Shown here: piece after piece, positions 6,981 through 14,187 of the stretch
Layout: each line of letters opens with the position of its first letter
How positions within the stretch are numbered: the first letter of the stretch is position 1
Assembly: GCA_013696365.1 (NCBI GenBank)
Contig: JACCYS010000222.1
Location: 1 to 17,825 of the forward strand
Direction of reading: 5' to 3'
Length of the DNA: 17,825 nt
Source of the DNA: Nocardioidaceae bacterium
GTDB lineage: Bacteria; Actinomycetota; Actinomycetes; Propionibacteriales; Nocardioidaceae
Translations under genes and position numbers: made by a program
The notes under the pieces: generated by a model
Seen by the model: only the letters and a program-made list of their open reading frames with translations
Database searches by the model: none
Told to the model about the DNA's origin: nothing

Positions 6981-7742
6981 CTAGGACGATAGGCCGAGCC
7001 GGGCCATCCGCCGGGCATGGTTCTCGGTCAGTCGGACAAACATTCGTCCGATAGCCGCCAGATCCATGCCCGGCCGGTCCAACCCACCGGCCAGCAGCGC
7101 CGCCAACCCGTCTCGCTCGGCGGCCACCAGTTGGGCTTGGCTGAGCGCCTCACCCACCAGTCGCCGGCCCCACAAAGCGAGTCGGCCGCCAACTCTTGGG
7201 TCGGCGGCGATGGCGGCCCGCACCCGATCAACCACGAACTCCGCGTGCCCGGAAGCGTCCAGGACGTCCACGATCAGCACGCGGGTGCCCTCATCGAGAT
7301 ATGCGGCGATCTCGCGGTAAAAATCACTGGCCAGTCCATCGCCGACGTAGGCCTTGATCAGGCTCTCCAGCCAGTTGCGCGGCGCCGTATTGGCGTGCCA
7401 TCGGTCGAAGGTGTCGCGGAAAGGCTCCATCGCCACATAGGCGTCTGCGTCAATGTCGGTAAGACGGTCGCGCAACTGGATGAAGTGGCCCAGCTCGGCG
7501 GCCGCCATCGAGGCCAATGCAACCTTGTCCGGCAGGGTCGGCGCCATCGCGGAGTCTTCGGCCAGGCGCTCGAAGGCGATCAGCCCACCGTAGGCCAGCA
7601 CCCCCAGCAGATCGACCACAGCCTCCCGGTACGCCGGGTCCGCCAACGCGCCGCCGTGACTCGCGGCGGACTCACCCGAGCGCTCGGCTGTCGGAGCGCC
7701 CGGCGCGGCATCCGGTGGCGGGTCAGGCAGCGGGTCGGGCAC
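6981..7742 (-). CDS. Ferritin-like fold protein, MiaE_2 type
   Basis: A 253-residue helical protein. After a proline-rich, probably disordered N-terminus (residues 1-35) come ferritin-like helices with candidate metal ligands: E58 (IAFERL), E83 and H86 in AAELGHF (ExxH), E106 (MEPFRDTF), and H166/E168 in DASGHAEF. KAYVGDGLASDFY is the other conserved block. The family resembles tRNA ms2io6A hydroxylase (MiaE) and is Rv3210c-like, sitting beside a DEAD-box helicase as in mycobacteria. The di-iron chemistry and substrate are not established, so tRNA hydroxylation is only a hint. The start is GTG 7742: a TAG is in frame at 7754-7752, so no earlier start exists. There is no Shine-Dalgarno, and a -10-like TAGGCT ends 6 nt before the GTG, pointing to a leaderless mRNA. 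Confidence 0.85.
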   Translation of the reverse strand: MPDPLPDPPPDAAPGAPTAERSGESAASHGGALADPAYREAVVDLLGVLAYGGLIAFERLAEDSAMAPTLPDKVALASMAAAELGHFIQLRDRLTDIDADAYVAMEPFRDTFDRWHANTAPRNWLESLIKAYVGDGLASDFYREIAAYLDEGTRVLIVDVLDASGHAEFVVDRVRAAIAADPRVGGRLALWGRRLVGEALSQAQLVAAERDGLAALLAGGLDRPGMDLAAIGRMFVRLTENHARRMARLGLSS

Positions 7743-7748
7743 GGGGGA

Positions 7749-7754
7749 AGCCTA
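7749..7754 (-). promoter_or_regulatory. Putative -10 box TAGGCT giving a leaderless ferritin-like mRNA
   Basis: TAGGCT (TANNNT) is followed by exactly six bases and then the GTG start at 7742. It overlaps the left arm of the inverted repeat at 7752-7771, opposite the forward -10 on the right arm. Confidence 0.5.
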
Positions 7755-7771
7755 GCGAGGCGGATCGCTAG
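7752..7771. repeat. Inverted repeat CTAGCG-N8-CGCTAG between divergent promoters
   Basis: Perfect 6-bp arms (7752-7757 and 7766-7771) with an 8-bp spacer. Each arm overlaps the start of a -10-like hexamer reading outwards: TAGGCT on the minus strand and TAGACT on the plus strand. It could be an operator acting on both genes, or a by-product of two similar -10 boxes facing apart. Confidence 0.45.
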
Positions 7772-7774
7772 ACT
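7769..7774 (+). promoter_or_regulatory. Putative -10 box TAGACT for the DEAD-box helicase gene
   Basis: TAGACT fits TANNNT; a start near 7781 would give a leader of about 26 nt that consists almost wholly of the 13-bp tandem duplication. No clear -35 is seen. Confidence 0.42.
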
Positions 7775-7780
7775 ACTGCC

Positions 7781-7806
7781 GCCACCCAAGGCAGCCACCC
7801 AAGGCA
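7781..7806. repeat. Perfect 13-bp tandem duplication directly before the helicase start codon
   Basis: GCCACCCAAGGCA occurs twice head to tail (7781-7793, 7794-7806), ending one base before ATG 7808. Each copy holds an AAGG: the near one is only 3 nt and the far one 16 nt from the ATG, so neither is ideally spaced as a ribosome-binding site. Confidence 0.6.
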
Positions 7807-7807
7807 A

Positions 7808-9352
7808 ATGGCCGCAGGAGCGGCACCATGGAACGAGGACACCCTGACCACCTTCTCCGACTTGGGCGTCATCGCTGAGATCAGCGAAGCGCTCTCCGAC
7901 GTCGGCATCACCTCCGCCTTCCCGATCCAGGAGATGACCCTTCCGATAGCGCTGACCGGCACCGACATGATCGGCCAGGCGCGCACCGGCACCGGCAAGA
8001 CTCTCGCCTTCGGCATACCGGTGCTGCAGCGGACGGTCGCCGCACACGACCCCGACTATGCGGAGCTGGTCGCCCCCGGAAAACCGCAGGCGCTGATTGT
8101 TGCGCCCACCCGGGAGCTTGCGCTGCAGGTGGCCGGTGATCTGGAAACCGCCGCCGCGCGCCGTGGGACCCGCAGCGTCACGATCTACGGTGGGGTTGCC
8201 TACGAGCCTCAACTGGATGCGCTGCAGGCCGGCGTCGACGTCGTTGTCGGCACGCCAGGACGTCTGCTCGACCTGGCCAACCGGCGGGCACTGGACCTCA
8301 GCCATGTGAAGGTGATGGTCCTCGACGAGGCCGACGAGATGCTTGACCTCGGATTCTTGCCCGACGTCGAGAAGCTCCTCGCCAAGACCCCTGACACCCG
8401 GCAGACGATGCTGTTCTCCGCGACCATGCCGGGTGCGATCGTCTCGCTGGCGCGGACCCATATGCGGCACCCGGTCAATATCCGAGCAGAGTCCGGCGAC
8501 GAGTCGCAGATGGTGCCCGCCACTGCCCAGTTCGTCTTCCGAGCGCACGACTTGGACAAGCCTGAAGTCATCGCGCGAATTCTGCAGGCCGAGGACAGCG
8601 GCAAGGTGATCATCTTCACCCGAACCAAGCGGCAGGCTCAGCGGATCGCCGACGACTTGATCGAGCGAGGCTTCCCCGCCTCACCGCTGCACGGTGACAT
8701 GGCCCAGATCGCCCGCGAGAAGGCGATGGCTCGCTTCCGTGAGGGTAAGACGCCGGTGCTGGTAGCCACCGACGTCGCCGCCCGCGGGATCGACGTCTCC
8801 GGAGTGACGCACGTGATGAACTATCACTGCCCAGACGACCACAAGACCTACCTACACCGCATCGGGCGCACCGGCAGGGCGGGCGCCAGCGGAATCGCTA
8901 TCACGTTCGTCGACTGGAACGACATCTCCCGCTGGCAGATGATCAACCGAGAGCTCGACCTGCCGTTCGACGAGCCGCAAGAGACGTACTCGACCTCTGA
9001 GCACCTGTACCACGACCTCGGGATCCCGCACGGGGTCACCGGCCGGGTCACACCCGCCGCGGTGCCGGCAACTCGGCCGTCGGCCGGGGCCGGTGCCGGT
9101 CGCAGCCAGGGCACCGACAATCAGCGCCCGACCCGATCCCGTTCGCGGTCTCGCCGCCGTACACGCGGCGGCGAGACTGTGCCCGGCAACGCCAGCGTCA
9201 CGGAAACCGCGGAGACGGCGAGCGGTGCGGCGGATACCTCCGCAGCACCGGACAGCTCAGGTGCAGGCTCCAGCCAGCCGCGTCGTCGCCGGCGGCGTCG
9301 GTCTGGGCAAGGCAGCGGCGCCGAGCAGGGCACCCCACCCGGCGGCGACTGA
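7808..9352 (+). CDS. DEAD-box ATP-dependent RNA helicase (RhlE-like)
   Basis: A 514-residue helicase with every family motif visible: Q motif around FSDLG...PIQ (16-41), ARTGTGKT (58-65), PTREL (100-104), TPGR (149-152), DEAD (173-176), SAT (204-206), ARGID (325-329) and HRIGRTGR (350-357). It unwinds short RNA duplexes with ATP in the cytosol, for example in ribosome assembly or RNA decay. The C-terminal 100 residues are low-complexity with two basic patches (RSRSRSRRRTRGG at about 443-455, QPRRRRRRR at 490-498), likely an RNA-binding tail. ATG 7808 is the only in-frame start near the Q motif. It is divergent from the ferritin-like gene, like Rv3211 (rhlE) beside Rv3210c, and convergent with the L,D-transpeptidase gene. 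Confidence 0.94.
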   Translation: MAAGAAPWNEDTLTTFSDLGVIAEISEALSDVGITSAFPIQEMTLPIALTGTDMIGQARTGTGKTLAFGIPVLQRTVAAHDPDYAELVAPGKPQALIVAPTRELALQVAGDLETAAARRGTRSVTIYGGVAYEPQLDALQAGVDVVVGTPGRLLDLANRRALDLSHVKVMVLDEADEMLDLGFLPDVEKLLAKTPDTRQTMLFSATMPGAIVSLARTHMRHPVNIRAESGDESQMVPATAQFVFRAHDLDKPEVIARILQAEDSGKVIIFTRTKRQAQRIADDLIERGFPASPLHGDMAQIAREKAMARFREGKTPVLVATDVAARGIDVSGVTHVMNYHCPDDHKTYLHRIGRTGRAGASGIAITFVDWNDISRWQMINRELDLPFDEPQETYSTSEHLYHDLGIPHGVTGRVTPAAVPATRPSAGAGAGRSQGTDNQRPTRSRSRSRRRTRGGETVPGNASVTETAETASGAADTSAAPDSSGAGSSQPRRRRRRRSGQGSGAEQGTPPGGD

Positions 9353-9381
9353 GCCAGCGCGTCGGGGCAAACCAGGCTCAG
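9349..9381. terminator. Possible bidirectional terminator stem over both stop codons
   Basis: CTGAGCC (9349-9355) and GGCTCAG (9375-9381) form a perfect 7-bp stem with a 19-nt loop. The left arm contains the helicase TGA and the right arm the complement of the L,D-transpeptidase TGA. There is no U-tract on either side, so this would be an atypical terminator. Confidence 0.35.
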
Positions 9382-10106
9382 GTGACGACGACGACGTCCG
9401 TGCCCAGCTGGGCGAAGTCCCACATCTGTCGAGCGTCGCTCGGGCGTTGTCGGATGCACCCCGAGGAACGAGCCACTCCGAGCTCCTTGGCTGTCTGCAC
9501 CGGCTGGCCGGCGTTGTCGCGGGGAATGTCATGGAAGCCGATGGCGGCGTTGTTGCCTTGCGTGAAGCGGACCATGTAACGCATGGTGCTGCGGTAGTTG
9601 AAGCCGATGGCGTGCAGCGAGCGGGAATACACCTCGTACTGCCCCGGTCGTAGGTTGTCCATCTTTGACCCGGACACCAGGTAGGTGGCGCGGACGGTGT
9701 CGCCCGTGCGCATCAGCCACACCTGCTGCGATGACTCGTCGAAGACCACCCGTCGCCCTTGACCCGAGCTTCGCGGCGGGCGCGGCTCCAGCGTCGGCGC
9801 TGCCCGCTTGCTGCTTGCGACATCGACGGGCTGGGCAGCCTTCAGCCTCTGCGTGGCTGCGCTGATGGCCTCCTGCACCGGCCCAAGAGATGTGTCGACC
9901 CCTTGACGGGCCGTCGGCTGCGTCGCTGACCCCGCTGGCTCCTGATGGGCGCTGTCATCGGCTGTGCTAGCAGCCGGAACCGGGGCAGCGGCGACCATCC
10001 CGGCGGTCGACGAGACGGCGGCGGCAAAGGTCAGGCCGAGTGAGCCCACGAACGCCATCACCCGCCAGGTACGGACGCGCGCAACAACGGCCTTCTCTTC
10101 GGTCAC
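9378..10106 (-). CDS. Secreted L,D-transpeptidase (YkuD domain)
   Basis: From GTG 10106 the protein has 242 residues. It has a basic N-terminus (VVARVRTWR), a hydrophobic stretch MAFVGSLGLTFAAAVSS (17-33), likely a signal peptide or anchor, then a Pro/Ala-rich linker and a YkuD domain beginning about RRVVFDESSQQVWLM. The catalytic signature is H192 in GFHDIP and RSSGCIR with Cys217. Known role: 3-3 cross-linking of peptidoglycan stem peptides outside the membrane. The frame remains open upstream with GTG 10160 and ATG 10148. I prefer 10106 because the signal peptide is then normally placed and a -10-like TAGCAT ends 8 nt before it. The 10160 start has a partial GAAGG site and cannot be excluded. 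It follows the ParA gene in the same direction and is convergent with the helicase. Confidence 0.85.
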   Translation of the reverse strand: MTEEKAVVARVRTWRVMAFVGSLGLTFAAAVSSTAGMVAAAPVPAASTADDSAHQEPAGSATQPTARQGVDTSLGPVQEAISAATQRLKAAQPVDVASSKRAAPTLEPRPPRSSGQGRRVVFDESSQQVWLMRTGDTVRATYLVSGSKMDNLRPGQYEVYSRSLHAIGFNYRSTMRYMVRFTQGNNAAIGFHDIPRDNAGQPVQTAKELGVARSSGCIRQRPSDARQMWDFAQLGTDVVVVT

Positions 10107-10114
10107 GATCGACA

Positions 10115-10120
10115 ATGCTA
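10115..10120 (-). promoter_or_regulatory. Putative -10 box TAGCAT before the L,D-transpeptidase GTG
   Basis: TAGCAT (TANNNT) is followed by eight bases and GTG 10106, and there is no Shine-Dalgarno. This would give a leaderless or almost leaderless mRNA and supports the shorter start. No -35 is recognisable. Confidence 0.38.
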
Positions 10121-10201
10121 ACCAGGAGCCGCAACCCCTACGTCGCATACGCACCGACACGCCTGCCTTCGCGCTGATCAGGCGCGCGTCGTGCCGGCGA
10201 T

Positions 10202-10972
10202 TCAGCCGGTTGCCCGACCGGCCGAGAGCAGCACGCGGGCGATGTCGCGGTAGGCCATCGCTCCTTTGCTGCGCCTGGCCGTCGCCAAGATCGACCGGCC
10301 GATGGCCGGCGCCTCGGCAAACCGAATGGTCTTCGGAACCGGTGGTTCGAGCACTCGCAGGTCGTAGGTGGTGGACACCGCTTCGAGGACCGCCCGTGCA
10401 TGCTGGGTGCGCCCGTCGTACTGCGTCGGCAGCACGCCCAGCACCTGCAGGCTCTTGTTGGTGAAACGCTTGACGTCGTACACGGTGTCCAGCAGTTGTC
10501 CCACCCCGCGGTGCGACAGGGTCTCAGCCTGCATCGGCACCAGCACCAGGTCGGCCGCCGACAGTGCAGCAACTGTAAGGATTCCCAGCGATGGCGGGCA
10601 GTCCAGCAACACCCAGTCGTAGTCGCCAGCGACCTCCTCCAGCGGGAGCCGCAGGGCATGCTCACGACCGGTGCGGGTCAACAGTTGGGCCTCGGTGGCA
10701 GCCAGGTCGATGGTGGCCGGCAACAGGTCGGGCCCGTCCTCGACACCCACCACCACGTCGGCGACCTTTTCATCGCCAAGCAGCACCTGATGAACCGATG
10801 CGGGCAACTCTTCAGGGTCGATGCCCAGCGAGAACGTGAGGCTCGCCTGCGGGTCCAAGTCGACCAGCAGCACGCGCTGCCCGAGCTCAACGAGGGCAGC
10901 CCCCAGCGAAGCTACGGTAGTGGTCTTGGCCACGCCACCCTTCTGGTTGGCGACCGCCAGCGTCGTTGTCAT
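10202..10972 (-). CDS. ParA/Soj family ATPase (orphan, no ParB beside it)
   Basis: A 256-residue ParA/MinD-type ATPase with the deviant Walker A KGGVAKTT at 11-18 (signature Lys11 and Lys16), Walker A' LLVDLDPQASLTF, and Walker B DWVLLDCPPSLG. The central GVLPTQYDGRTQHARAVLEAV and final KTIRFAEAPAIGRSI blocks are typical ParA. It is short, without an N-terminal DNA-binding extension. Known role: ATP-dependent dimer that positions DNA or protein cargo on the nucleoid. No parB or parS-like site is seen, so this is not evidently the chromosome segregation ParA; the M. tuberculosis counterpart by position is the Soj/ParA-related Rv3213c. ATG 10972 has only a weak AGG upstream. It is divergent from the SDR gene over 68 bp. 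Confidence 0.93.
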   Translation of the reverse strand: MTTTLAVANQKGGVAKTTTVASLGAALVELGQRVLLVDLDPQASLTFSLGIDPEELPASVHQVLLGDEKVADVVVGVEDGPDLLPATIDLAATEAQLLTRTGREHALRLPLEEVAGDYDWVLLDCPPSLGILTVAALSAADLVLVPMQAETLSHRGVGQLLDTVYDVKRFTNKSLQVLGVLPTQYDGRTQHARAVLEAVSTTYDLRVLEPPVPKTIRFAEAPAIGRSILATARRSKGAMAYRDIARVLLSAGRATG

Positions 10973-11040
10973 CGTGCCTAGTGTGCCGCAGAGTGGGTCC
11001 CGCGGCTGCCGGCGGGGGCGCGTGCCGAGATGCTAGGTCG
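10973..11040. promoter_or_regulatory. Divergent promoter region between the ParA and SDR genes
   Basis: Two TANNNT boxes face away from each other across the region: TAGTGT at 10979-10984 (+), for the SDR gene, and TAGCAT at 11035-11030 (-), for the ParA gene. Each lies near the other gene's start codon, so the two promoters would overlap. No clear -35 boxes are seen. Confidence 0.3.
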
Positions 11041-11862
11041 ATGACCGAGGCCGACGACCCGCATCCACCAGCACCCACCAGCGCCGTGCTGCCGGCACGG
11101 GCCCTGGTGACGGGCGCCTCCAGCGGTCTCGGACTGGCCTTCGCACAGGCGCTAACGACTCGTGGCTACGAGATCGTCATGGTTGCCCGCGACCGGTCAC
11201 GCCTCGACGCCGCGGCAGGGCAACTCCGATCCCGCGACGCGGTCGATATTGAGGTGCTTGCCGCTGATCTGTCCAGCGGGGAGGGCATCGCAGCCGTTGC
11301 CGCCGTGCTGGCCGACATGGCGCGGCCGGTGGATCTGCTGGTGAACAATGCCGGCTTCGGGACGGCCGGGTCGTTTGCCGACAACGACCTCGCCGAGGAG
11401 CAGCAGTCGCTGGCCGTGCACGTGCAGGCACCACTACAGCTCAGCCACGCGGCATTGGGCGGCATGCGTTCTCGGGGGGCCGGCACCATCCTCAACGTGT
11501 CCAGCGTGGCGGGTTGGCTGCCCCGGGGTACGTACGGTGCGCACAAGGCGTGGTTGATCAGCTTCACCCGATGGCTGGACATCGCCTACCGGCCCGACGG
11601 GGTGCGGGCGATGGCACTGTGCCCGGGCTTTGTCCGCACCGAGTTCCACCAGCGCATGGGGGTTCAGATGCGGATGGTGCCGCAGTGGATGTGGCTGGAC
11701 GCCGATGCTGTGGTGGACGAGGCACTGCGTGATCTCGCTGACGGCGTGCGGGTCTCGGTGCCGTCCCGTCGCTATCGGGCACTGTTGCTGGCCGCGCGCG
11801 TGTTGCCTGATCGACTGGTGGCCGGCGCAGCAGGGCGCGGTCGGCCAGCAACCCCCCGATAA
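11041..11862 (+). CDS. Short-chain dehydrogenase/reductase (classical SDR)
   Basis: A 273-residue classical SDR. The cofactor loop TGASSGLG is at 24-31, VARDR follows the second strand (favouring NADP(H) through the arginine), NNAG is at 102-105, and the catalytic pair is Y165 and K169 in YGAHK, with S154/S155 in NVSSVAG. LCPGFVRTEF after the catalytic segment is also typical. It reduces or oxidises a carbonyl/alcohol with NAD(P)H in the cytosol; the substrate is unknown. The gap between the serine pair and Tyr165 is about three residues shorter than in most SDRs. ATG 11041 precedes the fold by about 20 residues; upstream only a weak AGG is present. It is divergent from the ParA gene and convergent with marC-like, 15 bp apart. 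Confidence 0.92.
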   Translation: MTEADDPHPPAPTSAVLPARALVTGASSGLGLAFAQALTTRGYEIVMVARDRSRLDAAAGQLRSRDAVDIEVLAADLSSGEGIAAVAAVLADMARPVDLLVNNAGFGTAGSFADNDLAEEQQSLAVHVQAPLQLSHAALGGMRSRGAGTILNVSSVAGWLPRGTYGAHKAWLISFTRWLDIAYRPDGVRAMALCPGFVRTEFHQRMGVQMRMVPQWMWLDADAVVDEALRDLADGVRVSVPSRRYRALLLAARVLPDRLVAGAAGRGRPATPR

Positions 11863-11877
11863 CCGAACGCAGTCGCC

Positions 11878-12501
11878 TTAACCCGATCCCGATCCGGTCA
11901 CGAAGGCTCGTACGGCGTCTGCAACCAGCTGCACCGCGATCGCAGACAGCAGCAGCCCACTGATCCGGGTCACCAAGGTGACACCGGAGTCACCGAGCAG
12001 ACGCAAAATCAACACCGAGAAGCGCATCGACAGCCACAGCGCCACGTGCACGCCCACGATGCCGGCCATCACGGCAACAAGCGCCGGCGCACCGTCCACC
12101 TGATCAACGAAGACCATCGTCGCCACGATGGCTCCGGGCCCGGCCAACAGCGGTGTGCCGAGCGGCACCATGGCCACGTTCACATCGACCGCGGCGCTCG
12201 GCTCGGCCGCCTTGCCGGTCAGCAGCTCCAGCGCGACAAGCAGCAACAAGAGGCCTCCCGCAGCCTGCAGCGCGGGCAGCGAGACGCTGAGATAGTCCAA
12301 CAGCTGACGGCCGAACAGGGCGAACAGCACGATCACCACAAACGACACCACGACCGCCTGCCAGGCCGCGCGTCGACGTGCCGTCGGTGACTGACCGCTG
12401 GTCAGCGCCAGAAAGATGGGCACCGTCCCCGGCGGATCCATGATGACGAACAGGGTGATGAAGACCTCGGCGAGAAGGCTGACGCTGACAACACTGCTCA
12501 T
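11878..12501 (-). CDS. MarC family integral membrane protein
   Basis: A 207-residue protein with about six membrane helices. The family pattern is clear: FITLFVIMDPPGTVPIFLAL near the N-terminus (the conserved 'DPxGxxPxFLxLT' block) and VAMVPLGTPLLAGPGAIVATM in the middle (the 'PLAxPLLAGPGAI' block). MarC proteins were once linked to multiple antibiotic resistance; their transport substrate is not established. Its ATG overlaps the TGA of the PHP gene by four bases (ATGA), so translation is probably coupled, and it is the last gene of the minus-strand run. Confidence 0.93.
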   Translation of the reverse strand: MSSVVSVSLLAEVFITLFVIMDPPGTVPIFLALTSGQSPTARRRAAWQAVVVSFVVIVLFALFGRQLLDYLSVSLPALQAAGGLLLLLVALELLTGKAAEPSAAVDVNVAMVPLGTPLLAGPGAIVATMVFVDQVDGAPALVAVMAGIVGVHVALWLSMRFSVLILRLLGDSGVTLVTRISGLLLSAIAVQLVADAVRAFVTGSGSG

Positions 12502-13391
12502 GGCAACACCGCCGGCATCGGGCAGACGTTGGGGTCGGCGGAGGTCGCAGCGGTGGCGGCGGAGTCCATGGCCGTCAGCAGGCGCTCGAGCTGCTTGGGC
12601 GGCGTGGTGTGCCGGCCCAGATCATGGTCGACCTTGCCCAGCCCGTGGTAGTCGCTGGAGCCGCTTGCTAACTGCCCGAGGTCTCGGGCAAGTGCCAACA
12701 GCTCGCGGCTGTCCCGCTCGGTCTGGTCGTGGTGCCACACCTCCAGACCGGTCAGACCGAGCCGCGCCAGCTCGGCGATAGCCTCCGGCGCGAGCACCGC
12801 GCGGCTCCCCCTCGCCCACGGGTGGGCCAACACACTCACCCCACCCGCGTCGGCCACCAGGTCGAGCATCTGCCACAGCGGCGCCGCATATCGCGGCAGA
12901 AAGGCCGGCTTGCCCGGCATCAGATAGCGCACGAAGGCCTCGCGCCGATCGGCCACCACACCTGCTGCCACCAAGGCATCGGCCACATGCGGACGACCCA
13001 GAGCAACCGCATGACCTGCGACCGACCGGACCGCCGCCTCGTCGACGTCGATGCCCAGGTCGCGAAGCCGCGACAGGATGGCCGGCAACCGTTCGTTTCG
13101 GCCGTCCAAGACACGTCGTAACTCACTCTGCAGCGGTCCGTGACCGGGGTCGACACCGTACGCCAGCAGATGCACCCCACCGCCGTCCAACGTGCAAGAG
13201 ATCTCCATGCCCGGCACGAATCCGAGCCCGAGAGCCCCGGCCTCAGCGCCCGCCGCCCGCCAGCCGACAGCCACGTCGTGGTCAGTCAGCGCCACGACGT
13301 CGAGCCCCGCGGCGACAGCGGCGCGCATCAGCGCGGCCGGGCTGTCGGTCCCGTCGGAGCAGAATGAATGAGTGTGCAGGTCAGCACGCAC
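12498..13391 (-). CDS. PHP-domain phosphoesterase (TrpH/RNase AM-like)
   Basis: A 297-residue protein with all PHP metal motifs: DLHTHS at 4-9, TDHD at 36-39, GMEI with E63, HLLAY with H74, GRPH with H135, AHPW with H190, and GSSDYHG at 244-250 with D247 and H249. The GRPH and GSDxHG blocks are those of the YciV/TrpH group, whose studied members are 5'-3' RNA exonucleases/nucleoside 3',5'-bisphosphate phosphatases (RNase AM). That activity is inferred here by pattern only; histidinol-phosphatase-like activity is the alternative. GTG 13391 is the only sensible start. It has no Shine-Dalgarno, but TACCCT ends 7 nt upstream, so a leaderless transcript within the gene run is possible. It is coupled to marC-like downstream. 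Confidence 0.9.
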   Translation of the reverse strand: MRADLHTHSFCSDGTDSPAALMRAAVAAGLDVVALTDHDVAVGWRAAGAEAGALGLGFVPGMEISCTLDGGGVHLLAYGVDPGHGPLQSELRRVLDGRNERLPAILSRLRDLGIDVDEAAVRSVAGHAVALGRPHVADALVAAGVVADRREAFVRYLMPGKPAFLPRYAAPLWQMLDLVADAGGVSVLAHPWARGSRAVLAPEAIAELARLGLTGLEVWHHDQTERDSRELLALARDLGQLASGSSDYHGLGKVDHDLGRHTTPPKQLERLLTAMDSAATAATSADPNVCPMPAVLP

Positions 13392-13398
13392 GTCGGCG

Positions 13399-13404
13399 AG
13401 GGTA
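13399..13404 (-). promoter_or_regulatory. Putative -10 box TACCCT before the PHP gene GTG
   Basis: TACCCT (TANNNT) is followed by seven bases and GTG 13391. It lies in the 43-bp gap after the DUF6758 stop, suggesting an internal promoter for the PHP-marC pair and a leaderless mRNA. No -35 is evident. Confidence 0.38.
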
Positions 13405-13434
13405 TCGAGCCAGGTGCAAGCGTGACCGCGTCGG

Positions 13435-14100
13435 TCAGGGGGACAGCAGCCGAGGGCACAAACCGGTCAGCGGAACAACGTCTAGCTCGGCCGTGATCGA
13501 GGACAGGTCAACCAATGTGGTCGCCTCGAGCAGCACCGCCGCGGTGGCCAACCCCGGCCAGCCGACGACCCACAACCAGCACCCGGACGCCTCGCCGACA
13601 TAGACCGCGCGGTCATCGGCCGCCTCGACATGCCACAACGGTGTCGGGTGACCGCTCACCACGACCTTGGCGTCCGCAGCCCGACCGAAGATCCGACCGT
13701 CGGGCTCCAAGCCCGCGATGCCGGCATAGTGCGCACCGAGACCGGTGCGCGGCTCCTCTGCGACGACGACCAGATCACCCGCCCCGCCCAACGGGTCCGG
13801 GCCGGAACAGGCGAGCACAGTCGCAACGGTGTGCTGGTCACCGACCACACCCACACCGCTCACCGACCACAGCGTCGGCAACGGCCACGGCAGCCACGTC
13901 GGAAACCTGCCACCAAACCGTGTCCGGGTGGCGTGCTCGAGCAACACGAACACCGATGGCTCCTTGAAGCCGCTCAGCGGCGGAACCCGGCCGTGCCGAC
14001 TGCAGGCCCACGACCCGTCGTCATCGATGGCGATTGGGTCACCACACCGCGGACACCACACCGACGGCTCGTGCGCCCGGTCCCGGTCCGCAGAGGTCAT
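13435..14100 (-). CDS. DUF6758 family protein with N-terminal zinc-ribbon motif
   Basis: A 221-residue protein. The N-terminal CPRCG (Cys16, Cys19) and ACSRHG (Cys33, His36) form a probable zinc ribbon. It is followed by WLPWPLPTLWSVSGVGVVGD and a beta-rich domain with AHYAGIAGLEPDG and plenty of Val/Gly/Trp, which is the DUF6758 pattern found beside PHP-domain genes in actinobacteria. No enzyme motif, signal peptide or clear membrane segment is seen; function unknown. ATG 14100 is chosen since it begins just before the zinc ribbon, though no ribosome-binding site supports it; GTG 14166 in the same frame would add 22 residues of unremarkable basic sequence. Confidence 0.8.
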   Translation of the reverse strand: MTSADRDRAHEPSVWCPRCGDPIAIDDDGSWACSRHGRVPPLSGFKEPSVFVLLEHATRTRFGGRFPTWLPWPLPTLWSVSGVGVVGDQHTVATVLACSGPDPLGGAGDLVVVAEEPRTGLGAHYAGIAGLEPDGRIFGRAADAKVVVSGHPTPLWHVEAADDRAVYVGEASGCWLWVVGWPGLATAAVLLEATTLVDLSSITAELDVVPLTGLCPRLLSP

Positions 14101-14187
14101 CTGTGCACCGTGACGGAGCCACGACGCATCGTCAAGCCACGGCGCCCGTCGGCGGCTGCCCGGCACGCGCCGCGGGCTGGCGTACGT

